64,000 nt of DNA, taken from Paludisphaera soli. GTDB taxonomy: Bacteria > Planctomycetota > Planctomycetia > Isosphaerales > Isosphaeraceae. Both the position numbers and the translations under genes were made by a program. Position 1 is the first letter of the stretch, and each line of letters begins with the position of its first letter. Under the pieces are notes generated by a model. That model saw only the letters and a list, made by a program, of their open reading frames with translations. It made no database searches and had not been told where the DNA came from. This document shows, piece by piece, positions 56,301 to 64,000 of this stretch. Location: assembly GCF_011064595.1 (NCBI RefSeq), contig NZ_JAALJI010000003.1, positions 186,001 through 250,000 of the forward strand, given 5' to 3'.

Positions 56301-59300
56301 AGTTGATCCGCGACATCAGCTCGTCGGCCCCGCCGATCGCCGGGCGGGCGGCGGATGCGCTCGTCGTGCCGACCCCGAGGAGGACGCCGTCGACCGGGAA
56401 GCGGGCGTCGTTGGCGCGGGTCCCGACACGCTGGTTGTAGTTGCGGAAGACCACGCCGCCCCAGTCGCCGGCCCGCGGGGTGGTGTTGGGGTTGCCGTTG
56501 GTCTGGCCGCCGATCGAAGCGTCGTTGTAGGACGTGAAGTTGACCTGCTGCGAGGCGACCGAGTTGCCCTGGATCTGGAGCGCCGAGCCCTGGTTCTGGA
56601 CGAAGAGCGACGCGTTCTGGGACTTGAGGGTCGTCCCCGGCGTGAACACCAGGGTGGTGTTGAACGGCACGGACGCGCTGGCGTCGTTGTAGGAGTTCGG
56701 CCCGGCCGGGGCCTGGAGCACGAACGGCTGCTGGGTGACGACGCCCGAGACCGGATTCCGCTGGGGCGTGCCGGGGATGGCGACGATCACCACGGGCCCG
56801 TTGTAGGCGAGCTGCTGGGCCGCGTAGAGCACCGACCGGTCGAACCGGCCGTTGCCGTTGCGGTCGTAGTTCGGGTCGAAGCCCGACAGGAAGTTCGAGG
56901 AGTCGTTGAGCCCCCCGTTCGGGTTGCGGAACGGGTTGGCCGGCGAGGTGAGCGGGTCGCCTTCGGGGGCGAGCGTCGAGTAGGGCCGGGCCAGGCTGCC
57001 GTCGGGCGTGGTGGACGAGTCGAGCGGATCTTCCTGGTAGTCGGGGCGGGTGTAAAGGATGTTGCTGGACGCCGCGACCACGAAGCCCGTCATGAAGGCG
57101 CCGCCGCCCTCGCCGTCGCCGGTCATCCGGCTGATCGGGGCCGGGCTGGCGTAGCCGGTGGAGAGCAGGGTCTCGTAGTTGTAGATCGAGCGGTCGCCGG
57201 GGAACTGGCGGGTCGGGTCGGACGTGAACGGGTGGAACTGGGTGCTGATCGTGCTGGTCGGGTTGCCCAGGAATTCGCCGTCGAGCTGGTTCCGGTAGAT
57301 GTCGAAGATCCGGGTGTCGTTACCGAGGGAGTCGACCTGGTTGGGGATGTAGACGCGGTAGTAGTCGGGCGTCGCCAGGCCCCCCGGGGCGACCATCACC
57401 AGGCGGGTGCCGCTGGGGTGGCTGGCGTCGGCCATCTGCCAGTTGCCGGTGCCCGGATTCTGCCAATAGAGGGCGACCATCGTGCCGGCGACGCGGGTGA
57501 AGCCCGAGCCGGTGTCGGCCAGGCCGCTCTGGCCGAGGTTGCCGAAGTTGCCGTCGGCCGGCGAGCCGATCTGGTCGGCGGACCGGACCAGGCGGATCAG
57601 GTCGGAGTAGTCGATCGCCTGCCCGTTGCCGTTCCTGAGAGGCAGCGGGTTGGAAAAGTCGAACATCCAGGCCGTGGGCGGGGCCTGGGCACGCGTCCCG
57701 GAAACGTCGAAGTAGGCCCCGGGCCCGCCGACCGAGTTGTAGTTGTTCTGGTTGGCGGTGTCGGTCATCGCCATGTTGGTGATGTATGCCGGCGCCCGCT
57801 GGAGGCGGAAGTACAGGGCGTAGTTCGGCGTGTTGTCGCCGGCGTTCCGCAGCGGGTTGCCGGCGGCGTCGAGCAGGCCGCTCCGGTAGACGCCGTCCGT
57901 GGTCCCCTGGCTGAACGCCCGGAGCCGGTAGGTGCCCGCCGGCAGGCCGGGGGCCAGTGAGAGGTCGATCCGGCCCTGGTAGGTGCCGATGAAGTTGCCC
58001 GAGGCGTCATACGTCGGGGCCCGGTCGACGTAGGTCGCCCGGGTGATGAACTGGCTGACGTCCAGCACCGTCCCGTTGTCGAGCACGACCTGGAGCTGGT
58101 AGTTGCTCAGGTTCACGGCCGAGGACGGGTCGAGGGCCGGGAAAACCACGTTCCGCGGCGTCGCCAGGTAAGGAGCAGCCTGGGCGGAGACGTCCTGGAC
58201 GTACAGCGAGAGCCCGGGCAGGTCGGAGACGAAGAACGGGAACGGCGACTGATCGAGCTGGGCCGCCCCGGTGACCGAGGGCGCGGTCAGGTCGACCCGG
58301 AACGAACGGTCAAGGGACGAGGACAGGCCGGGGAGCGGCGGCTGATCGCTCTGGCCCACGACCACGACCCGGGCCCGCTGGAAGCCCTCGGGGAGGGCGA
58401 TCGGCGCGGTGAACGTGAAGGTGCCGTTGGCGTCGGTCAAGCCCTGCACGTTGAAGCCGCCCGCGAACCCGCGGCCGTTGGCCCCTACGCTGAGGTCGAT
58501 GTTGCCGCCGTTCAGCGAGTTGAACTGGACGTAATAGTTGAGGTTCGCGACCGTCCCGGGGAACGTGTTGTACACCTGGCCGATGAACCGAGGCCGCGAG
58601 TTCCGGGTGTTGGAGTCGGAGCTGATCCCCGTGTCGTTGGCGGCGGTCGGGTCGAGCGCGAACGAGGTGATGACCGGGGCCTGCACCAGCAGGACGCCCA
58701 GGTCCTGGAGGAAGTTCCCGCCCGCGGTGCCGTTGCCCGACGGGAACGACCCGCTGAACTCGCCGTCGAGCTGGTTGCCGACGGCGTCCCTCACGCCGTT
58801 CGGCCCGTTCATCACCACGATGGCGTAGCGATCCGACGGCAGCGCCGTCTGGGGGAGGGCGGAGAAGTCCAGCGTGGCCGTGTTGGTCGCCGCGTTGTAG
58901 CTGATCGTGACCCGGGGGTCGAGGCCCAGGTTGATGACGCCCGGCCCGTTCCAGGCGGTGGCGCCGTTGCGACGGGCGACGAGGATGTTGTTCTTGGTGA
59001 TCGTCGACGGGTCCATCGGCTTCGAGAACTGGACCGTCACCTGGCGGCCGAGCGTACTGGTCGCCGCGACGGTCGGCGAGGTCACGTCCTGGAGCCGGAA
59101 CGAGATCAGGCCCGACTGCTCCAGCACGCGGCCGTCGGTCGAGGTCACCGGGCCGGCGACGACGTAGGTGTAGACGCCGTTCGCCGTCGAGGCGACCGCC
59201 TTGTCGTAGGTGAACGAGTAGGGATACGCGACCATCGTCGGATTGGTCGGATCGTCCAGCGGGATCGGGGTGCCGATCGACGTGGTGACGCCGTTGGGCC

Positions 59301-61359
59301 TGTTGATGAACTGGATGTTGCCGGCCGACAGGCTCGAGGCCCGGACCGGCTTGCTGAAGGTCACGACGATGTAATTGGGGATGGTCGTGACCACCGTGCT
59401 GTTCGCCGGGGTCGTCGAGGCCACCGTCAGGACGTCGACCGCGGCGATCGCCGCGGGGGCGTTGATCAGGCCGTAGCCCGACTGCGGGTTCCAGGTGCCG
59501 GCCCCCTGGCCGTTCATCGGCTGCGCCGAAGCGATCAGGCCGCTGCGGATCTCGGCGGGGGTCGAGTTCGGCGCCTTCTGGAGCATCAACGCGGCGACGG
59601 CCGCGGCGTTCGGGGCGGCCGAAGAGGTGCCGAAGAAGCTCGGCAGATCCTGCGAGAGGTTCGTCGTCGTGGCCGGGTTGCCCGGGTACGGCGGGTTATT
59701 CGTCTGCATGACGAAGCCGAAGAACGTCGTGTTGCCGCCGTCGGGCGCGGTGATCACCGGGTTCTGGGGGATCACCGGCGTCGCCAGCGGGTTGCCTCTG
59801 GCGTCGCGGACGTAGATCGACGGCCCGAAGGAGCTGAACGGCTCGTTGGCCAGCGGGTTCTGGTTGAGGAACGGCGAGGGCGCCCACCAGGGCGTGGCGC
59901 CGACCCCGATCGTGTCGACGGCCGTCGAGTGGCCGGCGCTGGTCGCGTAGTAGGTCCCGCCCGCGGTGCCGAACTGCTGGGAGAAGTTGATGTCGCCGCC
60001 CCACTCCACCATCTGGACGTGGCCGGGGTCGGACCCGCTCACGACCTGGATGACGACGGTGTAGCTGCCGGCGTTGGGGACGGTGACGAACTGGAACGGC
60101 TGCTGGGTGGCCGTGTTGTCGTCGTTGCCCTGGGCGACGATGGCGCCGGTGGAGTCCAGGACGTAGATGTTGAGGTGCGACGTGACCGTGTTGCCCGAGC
60201 CGACCGGCTGCTGGGTGGCGAACGGCTGATCGAACTGGAAGATGATCGAGGCGTTGGCCGAGTTGGTCGTGATCGGCAGCTGGGTGGCGGCGGCCCCACC
60301 CCCGCCGTTGAAGTTCATGAACCGGGTGGCATTGCCGCCGTTGATCGCCGGGATGGTCCCCTGGACGCCGCGGAAGGTCGACAGATAGCCGTTGTCGGCC
60401 GAGTTGCGGGCCGCCGCGAAATAGGGTACGCCCCGGTTCGTCACCGCGGTGACGGACTGGGCGATGATGCCGTCCTGGAAGAAGGGCTCGTTGGCATAGC
60501 CCACGTCGTCGACGATGATGTCCGAGCCGGCGTCGGCGAGGGCGACGATGTTCTGCGCGTAATTCAGGTCGTCGATGAACGCGGTCGCGAACTGCAGGCT
60601 CGCCCCGGGGGCGATGTCGTAGATGTTCTGCAGCATCGCCCGGCCTTCATCCGAGCCCTGCCCCGCGGGGAGGTCCGAGAGGACGCGGATGCCGGCCGGA
60701 AGGTCGCCCGTGTTGATGTCGGTCTGGTAGCCGCCCAGCGAGTCGAAGCTGTCGCTCAGGACGCCCACCGTCACCCCCGCCCCGGTGACGCCGTACTGCG
60801 CCGCGGCGACGTCCGAGAACGTCGACTGCTGCGCCTGGTTGTTGGCGAGCCCCTCGAAAGCGGTCTCCGGCTTGTAGATCGGCCGGCCGCTGACGAGGCT
60901 GGGGAGCTGCGAAACGGTGTATAGCTGGCTGATAGGCATCCAGCCGTTGATCATGCCGTAGGTCGCGCTGGACGACGTGACCTGCATGCCCAGGTTGACG
61001 GCCGTGGACCGCAGGGCGTTCAGGTCGCCCCAGGTCGTCAGGCCGATCATCACCGAGCCGTTGCGGATCTGAAGGGCGGGGAAGGCGGCGGCCAGGGCGT
61101 TCGAGCTGAGCCCGGACTGCTGCTTCTGGTACAGGTTGATCAGCTGCCCGCCCAGCGGGGCCATGGGGCCGTTCTGGACGTCCGCGATGTTCGCCGATCG
61201 GGCGTTCCAGATCGGGTTGCCGCCCTGGAGGGGATCGCTCGCCATCAGGATGCGGCCTTCGAGCCACTCCAGCTTGGGGAGGCCCTGTCGCTTGGCCTGC
61301 TTCTTGTCGCGACGCCGATCGGGCCCCTTGTCACCACCACCCAGCTTGAAGCTCCCCAT
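50383..61359 (-). CDS. Giant secreted surface protein with subtilase-like and beta-helix domains
   Basis: One uninterrupted gene for 3658 residues. The basic N-terminus carries LEWLEGRILMAS (about 29-40), the LEPR-XLL-like signature of planctomycete giant proteins. A subtilase-like domain (about 190-600) has SDSFD (Asp203/206), DEGRAML (Asp237, Glu238) in place of the HGT His motif, and GTSSAAP with Ser579. Then come Ig-like/Big_5-type domains (starting near PANSTVVTTIPNYIVV), long parallel beta-helix regions (about 1580-2500 and 3150-3450, the second starting with a DUF1565-like segment near 3170), more Ig-like domains, a Thr/Pro-rich spacer (about 3520-3580) and an Ala/Arg-rich C-terminus. 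ATG 61359 has GGGGGAG seven bases upstream. It is probably an exported adhesin or wall component. Confidence 0.9.
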   Translation of the reverse strand: MGSFKLGGGDKGPDRRRDKKQAKRQGLPKLEWLEGRILMASDPLQGGNPIWNARSANIADVQNGPMAPLGGQLINLYQKQQSGLSSNALAAAFPALQIRNGSVMIGLTTWGDLNALRSTAVNLGMQVTSSSATYGMINGWMPISQLYTVSQLPSLVSGRPIYKPETAFEGLANNQAQQSTFSDVAAAQYGVTGAGVTVGVLSDSFDSLGGYQTDINTGDLPAGIRVLSDLPAGQGSDEGRAMLQNIYDIAPGASLQFATAFIDDLNYAQNIVALADAGSDIIVDDVGYANEPFFQDGIIAQSVTAVTNRGVPYFAAARNSADNGYLSTFRGVQGTIPAINGGNATRFMNFNGGGGAAATQLPITTNSANASIIFQFDQPFATQQPVGSGNTVTSHLNIYVLDSTGAIVAQGNDDNTATQQPFQFVTVPNAGSYTVVIQVVSGSDPGHVQMVEWGGDINFSQQFGTAGGTYYATSAGHSTAVDTIGVGATPWWAPSPFLNQNPLANEPFSSFGPSIYVRDARGNPLATPVIPQNPVITAPDGGNTTFFGFVMQTNNPPYPGNPATTTNLSQDLPSFFGTSSAAPNAAAVAALMLQKAPNSTPAEIRSGLIASAQPMNGQGAGTWNPQSGYGLINAPAAIAAVDVLTVASTTPANSTVVTTIPNYIVVTFSKPVRASSLSAGNIQFINRPNGVTTSIGTPIPLDDPTNPTMVAYPYSFTYDKAVASTANGVYTYVVAGPVTSTDGRVLEQSGLISFRLQDVTSPTVAATSTLGRQVTVQFSKPMDPSTITKNNILVARRNGATAWNGPGVINLGLDPRVTISYNAATNTATLDFSALPQTALPSDRYAIVVMNGPNGVRDAVGNQLDGEFSGSFPSGNGTAGGNFLQDLGVLLVQAPVITSFALDPTAANDTGISSDSNTRNSRPRFIGQVYNTFPGTVANLNYYVQFNSLNGGNIDLSVGANGRGFAGGFNVQGLTDANGTFTFTAPIALPEGFQRARVVVVGQSDQPPLPGLSSSLDRSFRVDLTAPSVTGAAQLDQSPFPFFVSDLPGLSLYVQDVSAQAAPYLATPRNVVFPALDPSSAVNLSNYQLQVVLDNGTVLDVSQFITRATYVDRAPTYDASGNFIGTYQGRIDLSLAPGLPAGTYRLRAFSQGTTDGVYRSGLLDAAGNPLRNAGDNTPNYALYFRLQRAPAYITNMAMTDTANQNNYNSVGGPGAYFDVSGTRAQAPPTAWMFDFSNPLPLRNGNGQAIDYSDLIRLVRSADQIGSPADGNFGNLGQSGLADTGSGFTRVAGTMVALYWQNPGTGNWQMADASHPSGTRLVMVAPGGLATPDYYRVYIPNQVDSLGNDTRIFDIYRNQLDGEFLGNPTSTISTQFHPFTSDPTRQFPGDRSIYNYETLLSTGYASPAPISRMTGDGEGGGAFMTGFVVAASSNILYTRPDYQEDPLDSSTTPDGSLARPYSTLAPEGDPLTSPANPFRNPNGGLNDSSNFLSGFDPNYDRNGNGRFDRSVLYAAQQLAYNGPVVIVAIPGTPQRNPVSGVVTQQPFVLQAPAGPNSYNDASASVPFNTTLVFTPGTTLKSQNASLFVQNQGSALQIQGNSVASQQVNFTSYNDASIGGQTNGNPNTTPRAGDWGGVVFRNYNQRVGTRANDARFPVDGVLLGVGTTSASAARPAIGGADELMSRINYAVLRYGGGSVPRSSGTTYSGLTLYNTRPSITNTRVTDTGTSGGTQGAIGADMDSFLQDDVAARGPVVRRATVQNNSLNGIWMLAQNNGFIQPTDATRVPTGGGQVTPASYALFQPLPLIVLAQLIVGQQFQVNSGGSTRFVGDRLYVDSGSMLRFGQNSSLSVINPASSLNVGSRDYIRKFDLDPNYSPESANFKALSANDPQVLFTSLFDNTATTTLVPTPINVTGNTTPVTLGPAMWGSVGIQSGARAVVNAATFRYGGGAVNTPNITLPTQSVLSFIIDQTNFSVPFQFGSGSRVYVTNNNFYNNFDAAMQVEADGLLAGDPLRPLLSGHPFLRGNVMQGNGIDGLAVLATRAYLSNASTNYSVVGPIEASLLPGSSGNQFFNTVWDLTDITYVLRGTIVLDSFQNSRPNVSDTQFVTPPPPRSSLTIQSALPNTLLADGTRIASPGASVVVKLLTENNVNGAGSLEGFGSTGAAASLQAGAGFIAGVDDGADPDASPLVDPGVWTQLRILGIPGNQSTGQQRVPVIVTSLRDTTVGTSARGVVNNTILNSYPVGPFGRYQGQSLTTPQPGDGGYIYIGGNSSTTYNLTDPRQGSLIDNADLRYMTRIEVQGGGIVDAGPGAPNQVKSGYVQTAPGVFDPSVQLNARMALRISGTRIDSFADAAVFAHPASANAIVGGVRSDFRGQGVTLYLYNNTISNTPVGVRVNAETVNNDASPSPMMLVLLNNTFYNTQTAVATVAPTFNGQNSLSHVYTMAMNNIFVNSSDTAVNLLGMQWNSQLQNNLFFGNVQNVLSTNANGGFGGNVSPRFGDPRFVDAANRNFALSAGSAAIDAGRSEIGPNPAGNAVYPTVTPPANGLSYGPRTDPGTLTGNQQAGASNVSGGFGNIFDTRQILTLPGSGAYSFPDLYVPTLVLPAGATNGPSFVPGSLQYEALRGQFLGRRDLLGFIRADEPTTPDAGTGSDPFTDIGAYEYVNLFPPQVTAVTAIYAAAAGVWETRNFYSVGGTAGSNRTPDYVQFNFSSPIDPNTVNADTVRLQALGVTSNNVAGTFISLAGLLSYNVQGRFIRVSLAAAGINLGTDAYRFVLVGDGSNVLANPEGITLDGENLTNNNNPATGVQRPLPSGDGYPGGDFFSSFIINTVPSGLAPGSFQLAAASDSNIVGDRVTNVVNPTFTGTITNPNTALVPLGGQTAIVDIGVVALAGNGNTTTYWSAATAPANLAAFIRPNAGTALTQANGSFAVTVGQDGARTGFVPTTAGLLSSPYNVGSSGNLIPIPGTVGGYYVARVRIVDQSGNISNNTLPGAQTTLVVDNAQPTSAGTPLVVTIDSPTNGSVVSNPSANFGFQLSANKNLDLTRLTASQIQLVRAGADGTFANGTTITIDPASIQVLFLDSAAQGGGGGKGRERITFRPSTTLTNGLYQLTILGTGANGVRDIAGNLPGADVVSQFAVFSPSTATSVFVGAGYATDPTATIGTRANPYATISEAVLAAGFGDRVAVLPGLYTESVIMRNQVSLVSAGVSSTDASLVRGNALTTIIRPPAATNAMSVVADGLTAYLDPTTGAALQTELAGFTIASSLLGDPAFGSQNLNSVGLLLTNSTMLVDRNYFINSGIGVLAQTSSSGPGASTFANNGFIGNTTGVYLNDLGGTPTTSTHSLINNTFAFNTYGLWAQNSGSTGSNQANLSNNIFWQNHDQTASRNGLGVYSATPNHLILNNNMFSGNGQSDSLHWWAAYNVGNGFDLTKLGPNASNAAANLGNFTGWPAFISPIDPRPGSDGPATFYLSADFGLAANSAAINNALASIAVQTDFLGNFQNVNPTTRGLKLPGFGPRDVGAFEYIPTGTTTPTTPTTPTTPPRTSPPRTTPVGVSTSVAPATAPATAVETPATPVTPIVAPAPTTPEPAPAPTPVAVNSRAAARAAAAAKMAAQRAARQASVRQPVVRVQPGAELAGPRLATLRRTPPRFAAGN

Positions 61360-62087
61360 CGACAGACTCCCCCGGTTTGCGTTGAAAGTCCCGGCCCGGG
61401 TCGACCGACGCGTTCCACCGCGTCGACTCGCCCCACTCGGGCTCTCCCCCGTCAAGGTGACCCAATCCGAACTCGCGGTCCCGGCGTCGGCGAGGATACC
61501 CCTCGCCCCTCGCCCGCCGGCCGCGCGGCCATCGCGACCGCCCTCTCGCGAGGCCGCTCGCTCTCGATTTCGCGTCCATCGGGAGCCGCTCGGGGCGGCT
61601 CCCTCGACCGTCACAATCCCGGCCCAGGCCCGGCGCCCCGGCGTCCGGCCCCCCTCAGGGCCTTCGCCGCGCGACCGGTGCGCCTACGCCCGCGATCCCT
61701 CGACCGCCCCGCACCCGCGACCGCCGAACGGCGCTCCGAAGGGTGACTCGGCGGACTCTTTGTGATTGGCTCCATGCATGCAGTCAATGATTGTCTTGAA
61801 GATTCCGTTCGTCAAGCCCCGGGTCCGCGAAAATGGGCGGGATGTGATTCAAGGGGAGTGTCGTCGAGCGTACCGGGGCCGGCGCCATGTTGGAGATGGC
61901 GACTCATACGACAGTCTGGCCCACGGAACGGGGTTGTCAAAGCATGGGGGAGGCCGAAAGACCGGGCGGGGTGGGGCCTTCATCGGTCGGAGCGAGGAGA
62001 ACGATCGGGTCGTGGGAGCGCAAGTCGCGGGAGGGGCCGATCGCGCCGATCTCGGGCGGATCGAGCCCCGAAATGGGCGGAATCGGC
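61360..62087. other. Gene-free interval of about 730 bases
   Basis: Upstream leader of the giant gene and downstream end of the HAD operon. The only signal seen is the giant gene's ribosome binding site. The overlapping plus-strand open frames look like GC-driven shadows without start signals. Confidence 0.5.
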
Positions 62088-62732
62088 TCAAGTCGAGGCC
62101 GGTCGCGTTGGAGGCAGTTCGACGCCGTGCTCCCGGAGTTCGCGCGCGAGCTGGTCGGCGTCGCGATAGACGACCCCGATGAGCCCGGCGTCGCGCGCGC
62201 CTTGTATGTTCTCCTCGACGTCGTCGATGAAGAGGCAGGACCCGGCGGGCGCCCCGACGGCTCGGGTGCAAGCGTCGAAGAACTCGCGCGAGGGCTTCAT
62301 CGCCTGGACCTCGTGCGAGAGCACGAAGTGCTCGAAGTGGTCGAGGGTCTCGCGGAACTCCCGCCGGTAGAAGGCCGCGTGGATCGCGTTGGTGTTCGAG
62401 CCCAGCAACAACGTATATCCGGCGGCCTTCAGGTCGACCGCCAGCCCGGCGACCGGCGCGTTCAGCTCGAAGATGTCCTGCCAGGACTCGGCGAATTCTT
62501 CGAAGCTCATCTCAAGTCCGACCTCACGCTGGACGACGGCCGCGAAAGCCTCGGGGGTCAGGCGACCCGACTCGAAATCGGCGAGCAGCGCATTGAGGCC
62601 GCGTTCTTCGGCGAGCGTCTGGAATTCGTCGGCTGAAAGTCCCAGTCGCTCGCCGAACCTGGAATAGATGAGGCGGTAGTCGAAGAAGGCGAGGACGTTT
62701 CCAAAGTCGAACATGACGACCGGCGAACGCAT
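62088..62732 (-). CDS. HAD-superfamily hydrolase
   Basis: Haloacid-dehalogenase-like hydrolase of 214 residues. Motif I is VMFDFGNVLA (nucleophile Asp9, with Gly where most HADs have the second Asp, as in YihX-type members), motif II LLLGSNTN, motif III the Lys of AMKPSREFF, and motif IV CLFIDDVEENI. A helical cap lies between motifs I and II (about 20-95). It probably dephosphorylates a small metabolite such as a sugar phosphate. It starts four bases after the stop of the DUF1559 gene and so belongs to the same transcript. Confidence 0.88.
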   Translation of the reverse strand: MRSPVVMFDFGNVLAFFDYRLIYSRFGERLGLSADEFQTLAEERGLNALLADFESGRLTPEAFAAVVQREVGLEMSFEEFAESWQDIFELNAPVAGLAVDLKAAGYTLLLGSNTNAIHAAFYRREFRETLDHFEHFVLSHEVQAMKPSREFFDACTRAVGAPAGSCLFIDDVEENIQGARDAGLIGVVYRDADQLARELREHGVELPPTRPAST

Positions 62733-62736
62733 TTTC

Positions 62737-63696
62737 TCAGTTCCTAGGTGCCTGGGGCGGGTCCGATTCGGATGGCGTGGACGTCTGGGGTCCGATCGTG
62801 CCGTAAGCCTGCCAGACCTCGTGCGAGATCGTCGGGGCGACGAGTTTCGCCGAACCGTCCAGCATGAGCATGTTCACGCCCCGGACGTGGGCGCTCGACG
62901 CGCCCATCGCGGCCGATCGTCCGTCGGGCGACACGCCCGAAAACGGCGAGGCCGGCGGTGAGGTGTGGTTGTAGAGCGTGTATCGAAAGTCGGCCGGTCT
63001 CCAGGTCATCCCGGCGTCGCCTCGGTAATCCAGCGGCTGGGGCGCCTGCACTGTCACGCGGCCGATCGGCCGGTCGAACCAATGTTCGGCGACGACATAG
63101 TTCTCCGGAGCGTCCACCGGTCGATCGTTCCCGATAAGGCGTTCCGCGAAGGCGGCCGTGAAGCTCGTCCCATCGCGACGTTCCACCTCGGCGAGCGTGG
63201 TCCGTCGGCCGATCGCGAACGGCCCGTCGCTCCCCCGAGGATCGCCCCCGGTCGCGGCTCGATAGCTGACCGGCGAAGGGAAAAGCCCCGCCATGGCCCT
63301 CCCGTCGCTGGGGCAGAGGAAACCCGCGACGGGGATGGCCTCGGGCGTCGGCGCCCGCAAGGCGGGGAGGTTCGACCCGTCGGGGTCGAGCCCGAGGAAG
63401 CTTGCGACCCCCAACGTCTCCAGCATCGCCCGAAGCGGCCCCGGGGGGGCGCCGTCGATCGGCGAATCGATCGCGACGGGGACGCCGACCGCGGGAAGCC
63501 CGGCGTACGCGTCGTCGTAGTACGCCAGCGCCTTGCCGATCTGCGCCAGGTTATTCTGGCACATCGCGAGCCGGGCCGACTCGCGGGCGCGAGTGAGACC
63601 CATGATGACGAAGAGCAGGACCACCAGGACGACGAAGAAGACGACGACCACGTCGGCCGGCGTCAGCCCGCTTCGGGATGCTTGCGACCGCCTCAC
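62737..63696 (-). CDS. Divergent DUF1559-like pseudopilin-type protein
   Basis: Protein of 319 residues. A basic N-terminus is followed by a hydrophobic helix (VVVVFFVVLVVLLFVIMGL) and ARESARLAMCQNNLAQIGKAL, the DUF1559 hallmark, and the C-terminus keeps HVRGVNMLMLDGSAKLV. The typical prepilin site F-T-L-I-E is replaced by GLTPADVVVV, so processing by a prepilin peptidase is doubtful. It lies between an Ig-like gene (three-base gap) and the HAD gene (four-base gap), suggesting a specialised member tied to this operon. Confidence 0.85.
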   Translation of the reverse strand: MRRSQASRSGLTPADVVVVFFVVLVVLLFVIMGLTRARESARLAMCQNNLAQIGKALAYYDDAYAGLPAVGVPVAIDSPIDGAPPGPLRAMLETLGVASFLGLDPDGSNLPALRAPTPEAIPVAGFLCPSDGRAMAGLFPSPVSYRAATGGDPRGSDGPFAIGRRTTLAEVERRDGTSFTAAFAERLIGNDRPVDAPENYVVAEHWFDRPIGRVTVQAPQPLDYRGDAGMTWRPADFRYTLYNHTSPPASPFSGVSPDGRSAAMGASSAHVRGVNMLMLDGSAKLVAPTISHEVWQAYGTIGPQTSTPSESDPPQAPRN

Positions 63697-63699
63697 GAA

Positions 63700-64000
63700 T
63701 CAGTCCTTCACCGTCAGGAGTGCATCGCCCGAGCCGACGTTCCCGGCGGCGTCCGTGACGCGGATCATCAGCAGGTGGACGCCCGGTTTTAGATCGGGGA
63801 GCTTGAGGGAGAGCTTTTCCGTCGTGCCGTCGAACAGGCCGTCGGCGGGGAATATCGACGACCAGGCCCCGCCGTCGACCGCATACTCGGCCTTCACCAG
63901 CCGAGTCAAATCGTCGGCGAGATTAACGGCGGCCGAGCGGCCTTCGGGTGTGATCGTGACCTTCGGGGCCTCGTGGTCGACGAGGAAGCTCCGGCTCTCG
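63700..64000 (-). CDS. C-terminal end of an Ig-like extracellular protein (cut by window edge)
   Basis: The minus-strand frame is open from the window end to the stop at 63700, giving about 99 residues. They form an Ig-like or Big-type beta-sandwich: EAPKVTITPEGR, AEYAVDGGAWSSIFP, LKPGVHLLMIRVTDAAGNVG. Such domains often close large sialidase-, NHL- or propeller-type proteins. The start and main part lie outside the window. The next gene begins three bases downstream. Confidence 0.7.
   Translation of the reverse strand, partial: ESRSFLVDHEAPKVTITPEGRSAAVNLADDLTRLVKAEYAVDGGAWSSIFPADGLFDGTTEKLSLKLPDLKPGVHLLMIRVTDAAGNVGSGDALLTVKD

Noticed and set aside
51103-57960. Very long plus-strand open frame (2285 codons) opposite the giant surface-protein gene
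   Set aside because: Its product is Arg/Val/Gly/Asp-rich low-complexity sequence without any domain; the opposite strand encodes clear subtilase, Ig-like and beta-helix motifs. It is a by-product of GC-rich codon use.
61762-62182. Two overlapping plus-strand open frames upstream of the HAD gene end
   Set aside because: They lack start signals, overlap each other in different frames and show only Arg/Gly-rich composition.

Overview
The window is GC-rich chromosomal DNA of a planctomycete, most likely a member of the Isosphaeraceae (Singulisphaera/Paludisphaera-like). The assignment is inferred from gene content: DUF1559 pseudopilin-like proteins, an adjacent DUF1592-type cytochrome / DUF1552 pair, a giant secreted protein with an LEPR-XLL-like N-terminal signature, an ECF sigma factor with a very long C-terminal extension, a zinc-ribbon Ser/Thr kinase, CRTAC1-like repeat proteins, and a murB-ftsQ pair with no ftsA or ftsZ beside it. 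I saw no rRNA, tRNA, CRISPR array, insertion sequence or prophage. Both ends cut through genes.

Layout. 0-6.8 kb: truncated Gfo/Idh oxidoreductase, membrane Ser/Thr kinase, a convergent overlapping YfhO-like membrane protein, and a small zinc-ribbon membrane protein. 6.9-11.6 kb: murB, ftsQ-like, a short SecA paralogue and a secreted protein (envelope block). 11.6-19.5 kb: DUF1570 putative peptidase, GDP-fucose-synthase-like epimerase, an AT-rich repeat-bearing intergenic region, the ECF sigma-M16 peptidase fusion, a methyltransferase and a ROK sugar kinase. 19.6-25.9 kb (minus strand): EF-hand protein, recJ, corA coupled to a lipoprotein, a GXGXG-domain protein and a helical-repeat secreted protein. 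26.5-32.7 kb: metallo-beta-lactamase-fold hydrolase, membrane protein, TPR/FG-GAP/ASPIC protein, small lipoprotein and DUF1559 protein. 33.6-39.2 kb: the DUF1592/DUF1552 operon and a membrane MutS-like ATPase, converging on one large hairpin.

39.4-44.3 kb holds a tight three-gene operon: a coiled-coil protein, a 79-residue helical protein and a 1324-residue FtsK/EssC-like ATPase with three ATPase-like modules of which only the middle one has an intact P-loop. This resembles a type VII secretion-like core and is one of two best candidates for an undescribed system. The other is the sigma-M16 fusion at 14.5-17.5 kb, where a DNA-binding sigma module, membrane helices, a decapeptide glycine repeat and a complete zinc-peptidase active site lie in one reading frame.

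44.4-50.2 kb is a complete glycine cleavage operon (gcvT-gcvH-gcvPA-gcvPB) with a good promoter, followed by a lone type II secretion F-type protein. 50.4-61.4 kb is one minus-strand gene for a 3658-residue surface protein with a subtilase-like domain, parallel beta-helix regions and a Thr/Pro-rich tail. 62.1-64.0 kb is a minus-strand operon with a HAD hydrolase, a DUF1559 protein and the end of an Ig-like protein cut by the window edge.

Seven candidate sigma-70-type promoters with exactly 17-nt spacers and several long hairpins at convergent gene ends were read directly from the sequence. Function calls rest on motif recognition only; no database search was run.
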